Positions 35,756 through 47,040 of a stretch of 64,000 nt of DNA are shown one piece after another. Each line of letters starts with the position of its first letter. Position 1 is the stretch's first letter. Location: assembly GCA_905221605.1 (NCBI GenBank), contig CAJNDS010001446.1:286927-350926 (forward strand). Direction: 5' to 3'. Under the pieces are notes generated by a model. It saw only the letters and a list, made by a program, of their open reading frames with translations, had not been told where the DNA came from and ran no database searches. The stretch comes from Symbiodinium natans (taxonomy: Eukaryota; Sar; Dinophyceae; Suessiales; Symbiodiniaceae). Made by a program: the position numbers and the translations under genes.

Positions 35756-37255
35756 TCTGCCAACGTACATAAATGGTGCGCATTTGCAGGTTTGTGTCGC
35801 GTTCTTGTAAGTGTACAGGCGGAAGACAGTGTTTAAACCCGTGAAATGCTGAGAAACACTGCAACTTACATTCTTTAAAGCACGTGAATACTATGCTTGC
35901 TAGGATGTGGAGCATTTTCTTCGTAGTTACCCAGACCTGGACATGCGAAGAGCACTGGTATTTACAGTGTGAAAAAAGCACGTGAATACTGTAATTTCCA
36001 CGATTAGGAGCACTGTCAAAGAGGACGAAAGTACATAAACACGGTGATTTACAGGTTTGGCACGGTGCTGGTAGCCATCCAGGAGTTCGAGACGCAGAAA
36101 ACTCGTCAAACTGCAGTATCTGAAGCCTATGAAGCACAGAGGTGTCGAGCCAGACCCAGGAAAAGAACAAAATGAGAGCCAGACCTAGGAAAAAACAACC
36201 TCCGCCGTTTGCAGGGACCTTGCTAAACACGTTCAAAGTTTGAAAAAACATGTTTGAGCATGTTTTGGGGATGGGCATTCAAAAAGAATCCCCTTCAAAC
36301 ACGTCGTTGAAGCAGTATAAACATAGAGTCTGGAACATGGTGTTTGTTTTAAACTGTTTAAACATGTGGTTGCGAAAATGGGGAGTTTAACCGTTTACAC
36401 ATGGGCAACCGCTTCATGTTGCAGCTCTTTAGTGTCCCCCCCCCCCCCCCCCCAGTCGAAGCCGACTTCGTCCCGCTTTAAAACGGTCGGCGGGATTTTA
36501 CATGCTCTTGGAAGGTCTGTATAAGTTGAAAGAGATAAGATAGCAAAGGAAGAAGAAGCCCTGCCTGAGGGGTTGGGGAGAGATTTGAGGACATCAACTA
36601 GGGTCCCAAAACGGTGCCCATGATAGGAGGTCAGGCTGGCTCCTGGACCACCCCTTTCCCGGATTGATCGAGACAAGTCTTGAAAAAGGGCTCCTTAAAG
36701 GGGAATTCGGCTCAGTTGGCATTCTGGATTCGGGTTCTTGGAAAGAAGGCAACAAGTCCTAAAGCCAAAAAAACTGCTCCTGGTAGCAACTTGGCTCTAT
36801 AGGGTGGTACTCTCTGGACCCCCAAACTGTTGCAGTGTCCTGAGTAGCCTGGCAAACTTGACGTTTATGGGGTGGACCCCTATTAAACAGGGCGTGCCAT
36901 GCTTTGGACCATTGTCGGCTCTGTCGGATCAACACGACGTGAGCTCTAAGGCTGTTGGTGGCAGTGGTTTTCGGAGTTCTTGCCCTCTACTTCCTGGGTC
37001 GTGGATGCACGAGGCTTGAAGCTTCTTGGAGTCCTTGGCATGATGGTGTGACTGGTGGCCGTGGCTGTGGCCTACGTAGCTCCACTATGTCAAGGGCGGG
37101 CCATGCAGATATCGCTACAAATAGTTCAAGAGTCCAATATAAGGCCTTGATTTGAAGCTTCAGCTTTTGGAGTGGAGGATCAGGGCTTGGGATGTGGTAC
37201 CTTGCTCAGGCGGGTTCGGTTCTTAAGCGAGACCTGATGATGGTCCCCCCAGAGC
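35756..37255. other. Non-coding stretch
   Basis: CACGTGAATACT occurs twice (35,881-35,892 and 35,980-35,991). Degenerate pieces of GTTTAAAC-type sequence lie near 36,340-36,400. A C-tract is at 36,437-36,453. No gene is seen. Confidence 0.4.
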
Positions 37256-37376
37256 CATGCAAACCTTACAAGGGGATTTACGAGAATAAGGGACCTGTAA
37301 CTTTGTCCCCCAAATAGTAGGATCCCAAAAATATCATGAATCCCCCAATATATCGTACCCCCCCCCCCCCCCCCCA
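37256..37376 (-). mobile_element. Small foldback element, family B copy 2, ending at a C-tract
   Basis: Read on the - strand it carries GGATCCTACTATTTGGGGGA and then GGTCCCTTATTCTCGTAAA, matching the copy at 47,987. A C-tract follows at 37,359-37,375 on the + strand. Confidence 0.5.
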
Positions 37377-39464
37377 CAATGAGGTTCCCCAGGTGTCTCT
37401 TCATCTCTTGTCAGGGGCCCCGGTCCTCTTTTCGCTTCTCCTGCCTTGCTTGCCAGGTGTCGACCCCAATCGTTCTTGGGCATCCTTCGCGACGAGTTGT
37501 AGCTGGGCAGTGAGTGCTTGACGCATATTCGGGCTTTCGGGGCTCTTGTTAAGGAATCCCTCTAAAGGTGCCAAAGCAGCATGGGCACTGCGCAGACACA
37601 GGAAGGCTGGCAGCAGCATAGAGCCGTCCTCGCCCGCACCGAGGCAAGCGCAGCACGCAATGTGTTGGGCAAGTGCCACTAAGGATGGGAGCTGGTGCTC
37701 TCATCTTGCTGATCGCGTGCGCCTCCTTTCTCGATCCTGTCGGGCGGTCTGTGGTTCCCGAACAGGAGGATCTGAGAAGTCCCATCGATATTCAGCTTCA
37801 TGCGGGGCCTTAGCCTTTTCGTCTTCGTCCTCAGTAACCCCTAAATTGTTATTGTCCGCGAACTCGAAACCCCAACCCTCAAACTCATCGCTTGTCAGGA
37901 AGGGATGGGTCCACTAGGCATGAACTGGATCGTAGATTTCGAGGATCCTCAGAGTCAGCTTTGCAACACCGGATGCTTGCGACTTGCGAGGGTTTTGTGG
38001 AAGCAGAAGGTTTGTTTCAGTTGAGTCAGCTTCAATCTGCCCATTCTCAAACTACGTCATGAGTCGTTCTCAAACTGACGAATGGACGAATGGTTTGTCA
38101 GGCATGAGCGTGTGCTGCAGAGGCCACAATTCACGTAGTGCGGGGTCTGCCCGAACACCTGGAACCATCGTGCGAGCGTGAGCGAACCCGCACATGTACA
38201 ACAAGTACAGCCGCGACCCCATAGCAGACATGTATAGAACCAGCGAGCAAACATCAGCAAGCACAATTGAAAATCACCATCACTGCTTCGCTGGTGAAAA
38301 AGTTTCACGGAGACCAGAATCCTAAACTCCATAAACCCTATGACTACCCTGTAACCTAGAACCCTGGTGATCCCTACTTGAGCCCTATAGACCCTATAGT
38401 ATAAGCCCTATGACCACGCTTTTTTCCGACAGGACCATGGCCTGGCCCGGTCACACAAGTTTGCCTCAGTGGCATTGGCGTTGACGCAGCTGCTGGTACT
38501 CTTGGTGGTCGCAGCAGTACCTTTGCACCTCAGCTTGCTGAAAGGTCTGTCCACACCAACGTGAGGGGGCACGATGACCGCTTTGAGTTGGATGTTGCAA
38601 AGCAAACCAACCAGCCGCGACGACCAACAGTCAAACGACGCCGAACTCATAACCAAAACCCAAAACCCTCCTGCTGGCCTTGTGCGAGAGTGTGCGTCGA
38701 AACGAGGAGGTTGTCCATTCTTGCCATGGTTCTACTGAGCACGGTGCCGCTGAGCATCCTGCGTCTCGGACGCACGTTCCATCCGTTGTTGGACGTTGCC
38801 GGCCGCTCCTTGAAAGTATCTCGTATGCAGCGTTTCCTCATGGGGTCAGAATCCTGATGTCTACCGAGCAATCCGCATGAAAGCCAAGGTTGGACGAAGA
38901 CGGGTTTGGATGCCAGCTGATTGGTATCGTGCCTGAGCAGAAGACTCAAGGCTGTCGCTCTTTGTCCTCCTCCCTTCCTCTGCATGACGTGCGCTGTTGA
39001 GAGACACAACCGAGGCGCTTCCTTTCATTTACCTCTCCTCCCGCAGCAGGGAGATCACCAGCAGACAAGAGTTCAACTACTCATGTCAGTGCCAGGACTG
39101 CCTGACCCACCTGTGGCCACCTGTTTCAAGAGGGTAGTGAACCCCCCCGCAGCCTAAACCCTGCATCGCTGGTCGAACTCATCGTAATCATCATCTTGAG
39201 TGGACACTTGACGCCTTGCCTGTCTTGCGCGAGAGTGGACGGCGCAACCCTGAATCACACGTGGCTTTGTTTTCTACGGCCAGGAGATGGCCATGCATCT
39301 CCAGGAGAAGGCCTGCCGGTGAGGTTTGGGCGTTGATTCCCCAAACAGGAACGGTTTGGAGTTCTCTCCTCAGAAAAAAGAGCTGGAAATTGGGCTCCCT
39401 TCATGGCCGAGTAACACGGCAAGGAACCCCATGTTGTCCGTGAAAGCTTCAGACCGTTTTCCAA
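37377..39464. other. Stretch with one membrane-helix exon candidate
   Basis: A piece after CGACAG at about 38,433 reads HGLARSHKFASVALALTQLL followed by VLLVVAAVPLHLSLLKG, a likely membrane helix. Degenerate telomere-like repeats (CCCTATAGA, CCCTATGAC) stand at about 38,330-38,415. The rest is unassigned. Confidence 0.3.
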
Positions 39465-39555
39465 ACTTCTTGGTTTCTACACAAACTTTTTTTTGGAATC
39501 ACCTGTTGGTTTTCCGTGACTGGGTTTACCAGTAGCACTGAATTCACGTCACCTT
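39465..39555 (+). repeat. Diverged direct repeat, left copy
   Basis: TTGGTTTCTACA and GACTGGGTTTACCAGTAGCA correspond to TTGGTTTCTACA and GACTGGGTCTACCAGTATCA at 40,258-40,356. The two copies flank the 26-bp minisatellite. Confidence 0.45.
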
Positions 39556-39669
39556 TTTTTCCCACCCTCGGTGTGGGGTTGTTAGAGTTTAAACTCAACT
39601 CTTGCCCTCGCCTGGTCTACTTGTCCTCGCCCGGTCTACTTCTCCTCACCCGGTCTACTCCTCGCCCAA

Positions 39670-40020
39670 CCCCAGAGTTTCCCTGGAGTGGCCAAGTGTT
39701 CCTGCCCAAAGTGTCCCTGGAGTGCCCAACCCCAAAATGTCCCTGGAGTGCCCAACCCCGGAGTCTCCCTGGAGTGCCCAACCCCAGAGTCTCCCTGGAG
39801 TGCCCAATCCCAGAGTTTTCCTGGAGTGCCCAATCCCAGAGTTTCCTGGAGTGCCCAACCCCACAGTCCAGAGTCTCCCTGAATTCCCCCAACCGCACAG
39901 TCTCCCTGGAGTGCCCAATTTCAGAGTCTTCATGAGTCTTCCTGGCTGGGCGCCAACCCCAGTGTCCCTGGAGTGCCCAACCACAGAGTGCCCCTTGGAG
40001 TGCCCAACCCCAGAATATCT
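39670..40020. repeat. Minisatellite with 26-bp unit
   Basis: The unit is CCCTGGAGTGCCC followed by AACCCCAGAGTCT, repeated about twelve times with drift. Because 26 is not a multiple of 3, successive units are read in all three frames, which keeps long frames open on both strands. I take these frames as by-products. Confidence 0.85.
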
Positions 40021-40129
40021 CTACCCAGAGAGGGTGGGGATGTTCGAAGTAAAATAATCAAACAATCACAGCTGCAAACCATCTGCCTGCCGGCTTCTAC
40101 TCAATGAAGTCGGGGGAGAAAAAACGGTG

Positions 40130-40470
40130 CCAATCTACTCCTTTTGTCGTACATGGGAGGCACAGGAAAAGCTGTCTTTTTCTGTTTACCAAGAAGCCAC
40201 AAAAAAAGCGTGGCCCTCTTCAAGCAACTAACATGTCAACCTATCTTACAGCCTTTTTGGTTTCTACAATATGGCATCCCGAAAAAGGCGCCTTTTTTGC
40301 ACGTTGGGAGTCGCGAAAAGCCACCTACTTTGTGTGACTGGGTCTACCAGTATCACAGAATGCGCGTCGCCGCTTAAACAAAAGAAGGTTCCAATCATCT
40401 TTCGCCTCTTGCCAAATAGCACCCTGTTGTTCTGTACATGGGAGTCAAGGAGAGGCAATGTTTCGTGAGG
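40130..40470 (+). repeat. Diverged repeats right of the minisatellite
   Basis: The right copy of the flanking repeat lies at 40,255-40,372. A further internal similarity exists between about 40,130-40,165 and 40,385-40,450 (CCAATC followed later by GTACATGGGAG). Confidence 0.35.
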
Positions 40471-41077
40471 CGGCAAACCATCAGCACAGAAAGGCGAAGC
40501 TTCAAACATGTTTCAGCTGCTTCGACAGAAGCCGTGTCCGACCATCTTTCAACCACCCGGCTTCGTGCACAATGTGCAAGTGGCTTCTTGCTTGGTTGGG
40601 CCCAAGAATGTCCAAGAGCATTTTGACCTTTTCAAGGTCTGGATGCTTGTGCTGTCAGGCTAGGGCAGGCACGGTGCAGCACACATAAACAGGCGCGACA
40701 TCAGGCACCGACGATCTTGGCTCAGGCCAAGGGAGTCGTGCCAGCAGAACGCCGATATGTTTATTCAACACCTAAGAGCCTAAGAGGCTTTGTTCAACTG
40801 AGATCCTTGCTTGGGCAGTTCAATCTGGGCCTTTGCTGGTATGATCTTATTGTCTAGCAAGTCTAGCGTTTAGGGTGCCTTTGTAATTCTCGAGCGAGAA
40901 GATGCTACAATGTAGGGGCTTGACGATCTTGCGCCCCAAGCTTTTTTTTTGCGTTTTGCAACGGGCTTAGGGACTTAGTGCCCCAAAGCCCAAAGCCCCA
41001 AACATGGGTGGCCAGTCAGGATGTTGGGTTTCTGGGCTAAGAGACTCAACAACAAGCCTATGGGCTATGGACCTACT

Positions 41078-41118
41078 GCCTCACCTGGTTTGTCCGAGCG
41101 TGAGCAATTTAACCCTCC
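41078..41118 (+). repeat. Short dispersed repeat type 3, copy 2
   Basis: Same 20-base block as at 30,099, followed here by AGCGTGAGC and AACCCT. Confidence 0.6.
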
Positions 41119-42267
41119 CTAAGCATACCCGAAAGCGAGTTTGCATTGGTTGAGGTGTTGAATAGGGTGCCTTCCCAGTCCCCTTAGCTGAAAAAGTATC
41201 GTAAAGTTGGGCTCTGACGGCACTGTGCAAAGCATTCTCTCTGCAATTGCCCCGTGGAGCATCGCTGGACGGGTGGCAAAAGAAACCCTAAACCCTAAAG
41301 CTGAAGTTTCTAGGGTTAGGGATGACGGGGACCGATGTTGGTGTTTGCACGTGTCAAGGCATCATCGAATGTTGAAGCTACTAATCTGAGAGTGGTGTTT
41401 TTGGGGACCTGCGGAGTTAAACTTCGCATTGGTTTGTGCGTTGACCTAGTGTTGAGAAGCATCCTGCATCAACAAAGTGCAGTTTGCTCTCGGCATGCGT
41501 ATCATTTGATGAAAGGGGACGGGGATGGAACACCTGAATTGTTTTGTAGCTCAAAAAGCGTGTGCAATCCTGTTGAACCTTGTGTGATGGCTGCTTTGTG
41601 CCCAACCTGTTTGGACACTTTTCTGCGATGACTTAATAGGCACTAATTTTCCCTTTCAAGAGATAAAGGTTCCGTGCAGTGTGGCCTCTGTGTCAGGCAA
41701 AAGCAAGAACCCCCAACCCTGAACCCTAAACCCTAAAGCGTAAGCAGCTCCAGGAGATCGAAGCAAAGTCAAACATGACCCTGGCACGCGGCATGCAAAG
41801 CCTGGCTGGCCGCCGATCGGAGCCTGGGCTTTCTTTGCCGGAAGGATGCTGTACGAGTTTTTTAAGGCTTTGGGGTTTAGGGTTTAGCGTTCAGGGTCTG
41901 TACGAGTTTTTGGGGCTTTGGAGTTTAGTGGTTTTTGCCCTCAGTCCTGGCATGAAGCAGCTTCCAGGTTCAAAAAGGTTTGTTTGCAGTGTCCCTGCTA
42001 TTGTGGCAACTTAATGAAAGTTTCTTTTTGAGAGCCCAGGACATGGTCCTGATCCTCACATCGAACCTGGAGGCAAAAAAGGGACATGTAGTCGATATTG
42101 GTGGGTAGGTCGTGGCAGGGCTTGGGGTGGTATCGCCCCTCGCGCGAACTCCCAAGAAGCCTTGCGTCATAATGACGCTAGGGCCGCCTCTGCCTGGTGC
42201 AGATGGTCGCAGGGGTCTTACAGGGGGTCCATGACCTTAAACCCTAAACCCTAAACCCGGACCCAAC

Positions 42268-42320
42268 CGATGCCTTGCCGGTCGTGTGCGAGTGTAAGAG
42301 TCGAATCCCTAAACCCTAAC
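42268..42320 (+). repeat. Short dispersed repeat, copy 2 (ends in CCCTAAACCCTAA)
   Basis: CCGATGCCTTGCCGGTC, TGCGAGTGTAAGAGTCGAAT, then CCCTAAACCCTAA. It matches 7,328-7,378 base by base over most of its length. GAGTCGAATCC resembles a pol III B box, but no A box is evident. Confidence 0.5.
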
Positions 42321-42999
42321 TCCATAGCAGGTTCAGAGGAGGTCCATAGAGGTCCGTGCGCGGATGATAGTAGAGGATCCTTATGCTTAAGTGTATAAAA
42401 GGGGGGGGCCGATGCAAGAGCTGACGGGAAACCATGTCGCACCCAAAACTCCTCATAAGTAAAAATTACAATTATGGCATGGATTTTTGAGCCGTATCTT
42501 GGCCTAAATGTTTGCATGTGCCGGCTCTATCTGGCTGGGGTGGAGTGATCAAAAACGGCAGGCCGCATTGCCAGGACCCTTGGTTTATCTCCCTTCCCAG
42601 GACCGGTACCCTTGCCCTGTGCAGGCTCCATTTAGCTCTGCCCTTGTATCTGTGGATCTGAGAAGATACAGTGCAAGTTCACCCATTTTCTCTTTTCGGC
42701 ACCGGGCACACGGCCAGCTTCAGTGTCCATCCACATGTGTTGCACTTCGGAGGTCTGCAAAAAGATGTCGTGTGGCCCAGGTTTGGTGCTCCACTGCCCT
42801 GCAGGATTTGTTCTTCCAGCAGGCCGCGTGGAATATTTTCAATTCCTCGGCCACGCACACTGCTTTCTCGATGCCAGGAAATGGATGGTCGGTCATTCCT
42901 GGACGTCTTGCCGCTACATCAGCACGAGCTGTTCCTCTCGGCGGTCTCCCGCGTCAAAGAACACAAGCTGCTAGGTTGCAAGGGTTTAGGTTTAAGGGA

Positions 43000-43049
43000 A
43001 CCCTAAACCCTAAACCCTAAACCCTAAACCCTAAACCCTAAACCCTAGG
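43000..43049. repeat. CCCTAAA array
   Basis: About seven perfect CCCTAAA units, the first sizeable interstitial telomeric array of the window. Confidence 0.95.
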
Positions 43050-43129
43050 GGGTAGCTCGAACTCGGCCTGGACGAAAGCCCGGTCTCTGACACCCGGTAT
43101 TTAACCGTCAATTCCCTGCAGAGTGTCCG

Positions 43130-43225
43130 AGAGGTCAGCTAAGCGGGTGCCAAAAAAAAAACCCTAAACCCCGTGGCAAAAAACAACCCAAGCCCTAAAC
43201 CCTGAACCCTAAACCCTAAGCCCAC
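43130..43225 (+). repeat. Short dispersed repeat type 2, copy 2, with CCCTAAA tail
   Basis: GAGGTCAGCTAAGCGGGTGC runs into an A-run and then several CCCTAAA-type units, some degenerate. Confidence 0.5.
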
Positions 43226-43914
43226 GTTGTCTTCAAAGGAGGCCTCCACTAAGGTCTGCTGAGTCACTGCCTGTCACCTTGACCCGCGGCTATGCCAAGA
43301 TCATCCTGGAATACGCTGGAAGTGAGGACTCTTCGGCAATGGAGGGTTCACTGAACACCTAGTTCAAGCATAATAAGAATGAGAGCATGTATCTGCAAGG
43401 AGGCCCGTTATGTGATGTCGATCTTGCTGGACGAAGCAGAGGATGAGGCCTGCTGTATTGCATTGACTCTGTCTTGTTCGGCGGATTTCGGAGAATCTCG
43501 GATAGGTCGTAACAAGGGTGTTCGCAACTGGTCCCAGCGACAATCTGACTGGCAGAATGCTGCATTGTCCAACTCCGAGCGCGTCTGTATGTTAGATGCC
43601 CGTCCAGTTAAACGTCAGACAGCAGTGCTGTCAAGTGTCCATGTTCGCTGCTCGTCGTCTCCTTCGTCGCCATCGTCATCATCAACGCAGCAGCAACAAC
43701 AACCACTCGTGGATGTTGTGGTGGTTGTGGTTGTGCGGGTGGTTCTGGCGGTTCTGGCCAATCTGGTGGTTCTGGTGGTTGGTGGGAAAGGCACTTTGAA
43801 CTCGGGCCCGCATTGTTTTCTTCGCAAAGTCCATGGGCACTCGAAGAAATTCCCTCAAACGAAGTCCCAGACCATCCCTCTTCAAGGACTGCGCTTCATG
43901 GCAGCATTCCAAGC
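43226..43914. other. Stretch before the microsatellite, no confirmed gene
   Basis: A + strand frame is open from 43,379 but runs into the microsatellite and N gap. It holds a CAG run (about 43,685-43,705) and a GGTTCTGGC minisatellite (about 43,735-43,785). Confidence 0.35.
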
Positions 43915-44080
43915 ACGCACACGCACACACGGACACACGCGCGCACGCGCGCGCGCACACACACACACACACACGCATGCACCCACACACACACACACAC
44001 ATACACACACACACACACATGCACACATACACACGCACGCACACACACACACAGACACACACAGACACACACAGACAGAC

Positions 44081-44165
<85 letters not shown>

Positions 44166-44166
44166 A

Positions 44167-44253
<87 letters not shown>
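43915..44253. repeat. CA then ACAG microsatellite
   Basis: CA-rich repeats (43,915-44,070) pass into a pure ACAG run up to the N gap. Confidence 0.95.
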
Positions 44254-44353
44254 NNNNNNNNNNNNNNNNNNNNNNNNNNNNNNNNNNNNNNNNNNNNNNN
44301 NNNNNNNNNNNNNNNNNNNNNNNNNNNNNNNNNNNNNNNNNNNNNNNNNNNNN
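44254..44353. other. Assembly gap of exactly 100 N
   Basis: A block of 100 N, the usual placeholder for an unknown distance. ACAG repeats lie left of it and AT-rich palindromes right of it, so the two sides may not be truly adjacent. Confidence 0.98.
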
Positions 44354-45262
44354 AATAAATGAATTAATTGAATTAATTGAATTAATTGAATTAATTGAAT
44401 TAATTGAATTAATTGAATTAATTCAATTAATTCAATTAATTTATTTATTTCCAAAGGGGGGGGTGGAATTAATTGAATTAATTGAATTAATTGAATTGAT
44501 TCAATTAATTCAATTAATTCAATTACTTCAATTAATTCAATTAATTCAAGTAATTCCTATTTTCCAAATGGGGGGGATTCCCCAGCCCCCACCCCTCCCC
44601 CCCTTTTGGAAATAAATGAATTAATTGAATTAATTGAATTAATTGAAATAATTGAATTAATTCAATTAATTCAATTAATTCCACCCCCCCTTTGGAAATA
44701 AATGAATTAATTGAATTAATTGAATTAATTGAATTAATTGAATTAATTGAATTAATTCAATTAATTCACTTAATTCAATTAATTCAATTAATTCAATTAA
44801 TTCAATTAATTCAATTAATTCATTTATTTCATTTATTTCATTTATTTCCAAAGGGGGGGGAGGGGTGGGGGCTGGGGAATCCCCCCCCTTTGGAAATAAA
44901 TTAATTAATTGAATTAATTGAATTAATCGAAATAATTCAACTAATTCAATTAATTCAATTAATTAATTTATTTCCAAAGGGGAGGTGGAATTAATTGAAT
45001 TAATTGAATTAATTCCAATTAATTCAATTAATTCAATTAATTCAATTATTTCAATTAATTCAATTAATTCAATTAATTCAATTAATTCAATTAATTCATT
45101 TATTTCCAAAGGGGGGGGTTCAATTAATTCAATTAATTCAATTAATTCAATTAATTCAAGTAATTCAATTAATTCAATTAATTCAACTAATTCAATTAAT
45201 TCCACCCCCCCTTTGGAAATAAATGAATTAATTGAATTAATTCATTAAATTCATTAAATTCC
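44354..45262. repeat. Chain of AT-rich palindromes built from a 9-mer and capped by G-tracts
   Basis: The basic unit is TTAATTGAA on one arm and its complement TTCAATTAA on the other. Arm ends are TTTGGAAATAAATGAATT and its inverse, and each cap is a run of G or C. Palindromes lie at about 44,354-44,455, 44,456-44,580, 44,600-44,690, 44,690-44,862, 44,880-44,982, 44,983-45,118 and 45,119-45,262. Confidence 0.9.
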
Positions 45263-45328
45263 AGGGGGAAAGTGAAAATTAAGGAATTTAATGAATTAAA
45301 TTCTGTCTGTGCAACCCTACAGGACCTA

Positions 45329-45431
45329 AAATAGGGTCTATTTGGAACATGGCTCTTGTGAATAAGTATACGTTTTGGGGCCTGTTTTCCTCTTGTAAAT
45401 ACGATTCCCAGCTTCCAAATAGACCCTATTT
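45329..45431. repeat. Perfect 19-bp inverted repeat, MITE-like
   Basis: AAATAGGGTCTATTTGGAA (45,329-45,347) is repeated in inverse at 45,413-45,431, with 65 bases between. There is no coding content. Confidence 0.8.
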
Positions 45432-45444
45432 AAGCTGCACACGT

Positions 45445-45910
45445 GGGGGGGGGGGGGGGGGGGGGGCGGGGGGGGGGGGGGGATCTTGTATTTTTGTCGT
45501 ATTTTTTCCCGTAGTTTTTGCGTGTTTTTTTTTCAGTGTTTTTCGTGTTTTTTCTTGTATTTTGAAATATGCGAAAAACACGAAAAAATACGAAAAAAAT
45601 ACGGAAAAATACGAAAAAAGCACGAAAAAACACGAAAAAAACACGGAAAAAACACGGAAAAAATACGCGAAAAATACGGAAAAAAAACACGACAAAAATA
45701 CAAGCCCCCCCCCCGCCCCCCCCCCCCCCCCCGCCCCCCCCTCCCCCCCGGCCCCCCCCCCCCGCCCCCCCGCCCCCCCCCACCCCCGCCCCCCCCGCCC
45801 CTTTTCCTTTGCTTGCATTTTTCTCGTATTGTTCTTGCATTTTTCTTGTATTTTTTCTTGTATTTTTCTTGCATTTTTTTTGTATTTGTCTTGCATTTTT
45901 TTTGTATTTC
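45445..45910. repeat. Large foldback between G-tract and C-tract
   Basis: A G-tract (45,445-45,482) leads into CTTGTATTTTTGTCGT and T-rich sequence. An A-rich complement ends ACGACAAAAATACAAG just before a C-tract (45,705-45,801). A further T-rich arm with TTCTTGCATTTTT repeats follows to about 45,910. Confidence 0.85.
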
Positions 45911-46096
45911 ACCGTTGTTCCTGAATCGCTACTTGTATTTTCTCTTGAATTCATTCTTGTATTTTTCTTGTACTTTTTTTCATTCTGCTGGGGGGTCAAT
46001 ACTTCCGAGACGCGCTCCTCACAATTCTACTCAATGCCCTCGGTGTACTCTGCCACAGGGCTCATGAAACTTCAGGCAGGACTTTTGGTTGCAGGG

Positions 46097-46136
46097 TTTA
46101 GGGTTTAGAGTTTAAGGTTTAGAGCTTAGGGTTTAG
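46097..46136 (+). repeat. Degenerate TTTAGGG run
   Basis: About five units, several altered. Confidence 0.85.
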
Positions 46137-46241
46137 GACCCTTTGTCTTGCAGGGAAGTAGGGTGCTTGAGTTCGCTTAAGGGTTCGTTTGCCGGCTGTG
46201 GCGGTGTTAGGTGCTTCGGCTCTGTGGGGTTGTCACCCAAA

Positions 46242-46352
46242 CTTGGTAGCCCAGTGGTACCCTTATCCCTTTTTTTTTGTTTTCCTGGTTCCCTTACACA
46301 GTAACCAACCCAAAAAGGGTACTTCTTACAAGATGGTTACTAGGCTACCAAG
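46242..46352. mobile_element. Small foldback element, family D copy 1
   Basis: CTTGGTAGCC at the left and GGCTACCAAG at the right form a perfect 10-bp terminal inverted repeat. GGTACCCTTATCCCTT and AAAAAGGGTAC are the inner arms. Confidence 0.6.
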
Positions 46353-46503
46353 CAAACTCTAAGCCAGCCCGAAGTGGGTCTGGAGCTAAGGTGGGACATG
46401 ATCGCGGCGCGCATGCCGAGCGGCAGGCCCTTCTGCGATTGTGCCGCGGCGCAGACTTGGGGAACCTGCTTGCTGCGGGCCCCCGCTTCCAAGCCACCGT
46501 AGT

Positions 46504-46600
46504 TGGGATGCTCCCCCTTATGCTAACACTCCTTAATAGGGAGTATTTGGGCCCCCCTATGAGAATCCCCATTAGGGACTGTGTAAGGGGGAGCATCCCA
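46504..46600. mobile_element. Small foldback element, family A copy 1
   Basis: TGGGATGCTCCCCCTTA and its exact inverse (46,584-46,600) form 17-bp termini. The interior has CTAACACTCCTTAATAGGGA. Confidence 0.75.
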
Positions 46601-46662
46601 CATGGGTTGTTTAGCAGATATCGGAGGTTCGGGGCAAGACCGGGGTGCCACCACCCTGAAGC

Positions 46663-46760
46663 TTTAGGGGTTTAGGGTTAGGGTTTAGGGTTTAGGGTTT
46701 AGGGTTTAGGGTTTAGGGTTCAGGGTTTAGGGTTTAGGGTTTAGGGTTTAGGGTTTAGGG
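46663..46760 (+). repeat. TTTAGGG array
   Basis: About thirteen units, one TTCAGGG. Confidence 0.95.
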
Positions 46761-47009
46761 TCCCGAAAAAAACACGCGAGCCGGTGAAAGCGCCCGGAAT
46801 GGGGGCTGCGGCTTCCCATGATCAGATCAAGCGCCGAAAAGATAAAAACCCTAAACCCGAAATCCTGAACCCTAAGCCGCGATGTTGATCTGATTGGGCT
46901 TGCATGTGGGAGTGAGGCGTCGGATCCAAGCTTGCCCTCGGGGAATTTGGGGGGTTGACGAGCATCAGGCGCCCCTAGTATAACAAGGACCCTACCCCTA
47001 GCAAGTAAG

Positions 47010-47028
47010 GACCCCCCCCCCCCCCCCC
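47010..47028. repeat. C-tract
   Basis: A C homopolymer followed within 15 bases by GGGG and AAAAAGG. The left neighbour has CCCTAGTATAACAAGGACC, which resembles the foldback elements. Confidence 0.8.
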
Positions 47029-47040
47029 CTGAAAAAAAGG

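Larger units (their letters stand above)
40471..43000. other. Sparse stretch with dispersed CCCTAAA-tailed repeats
   Basis: No gene is identified. Frames at about 42,508-43,020 are open in two + frames without a recognisable motif. Telomere-like pieces lie at 41,283-41,300, 41,718-41,735, 41,870-41,890 and 42,237-42,258. Confidence 0.35.

Noticed and set aside
39516-40057. Repeat protein with SLECPTPE motifs
   Set aside because: Both strands and several frames of the 26-bp minisatellite are open. No start context, splice sites or flanking coding sequence supports a gene.
40714-40724. Second spliced-leader-like match (TTGGCTCAGG)
   Set aside because: It diverges at the CAAG end and lacks the upstream CCATTT, so it is not better than chance.
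42290-42311. tRNA-like B box (GAGTCGAATCC)
   Set aside because: No A box, no cloverleaf and only partial match, so not called as a tRNA. Kept only as a hint for a SINE-like element.
43379-44362. 327-codon frame with TDRQ repeats
   Set aside because: It is a CA/ACAG microsatellite translation and ends in the N gap.
45349-46108. Overlapping frames of 110-190 codons on both strands (Lys/Asn-rich, Pro-rich, Phe-rich)
   Set aside because: They derive from the A/T-rich foldback and the C-tract and have no independent support.
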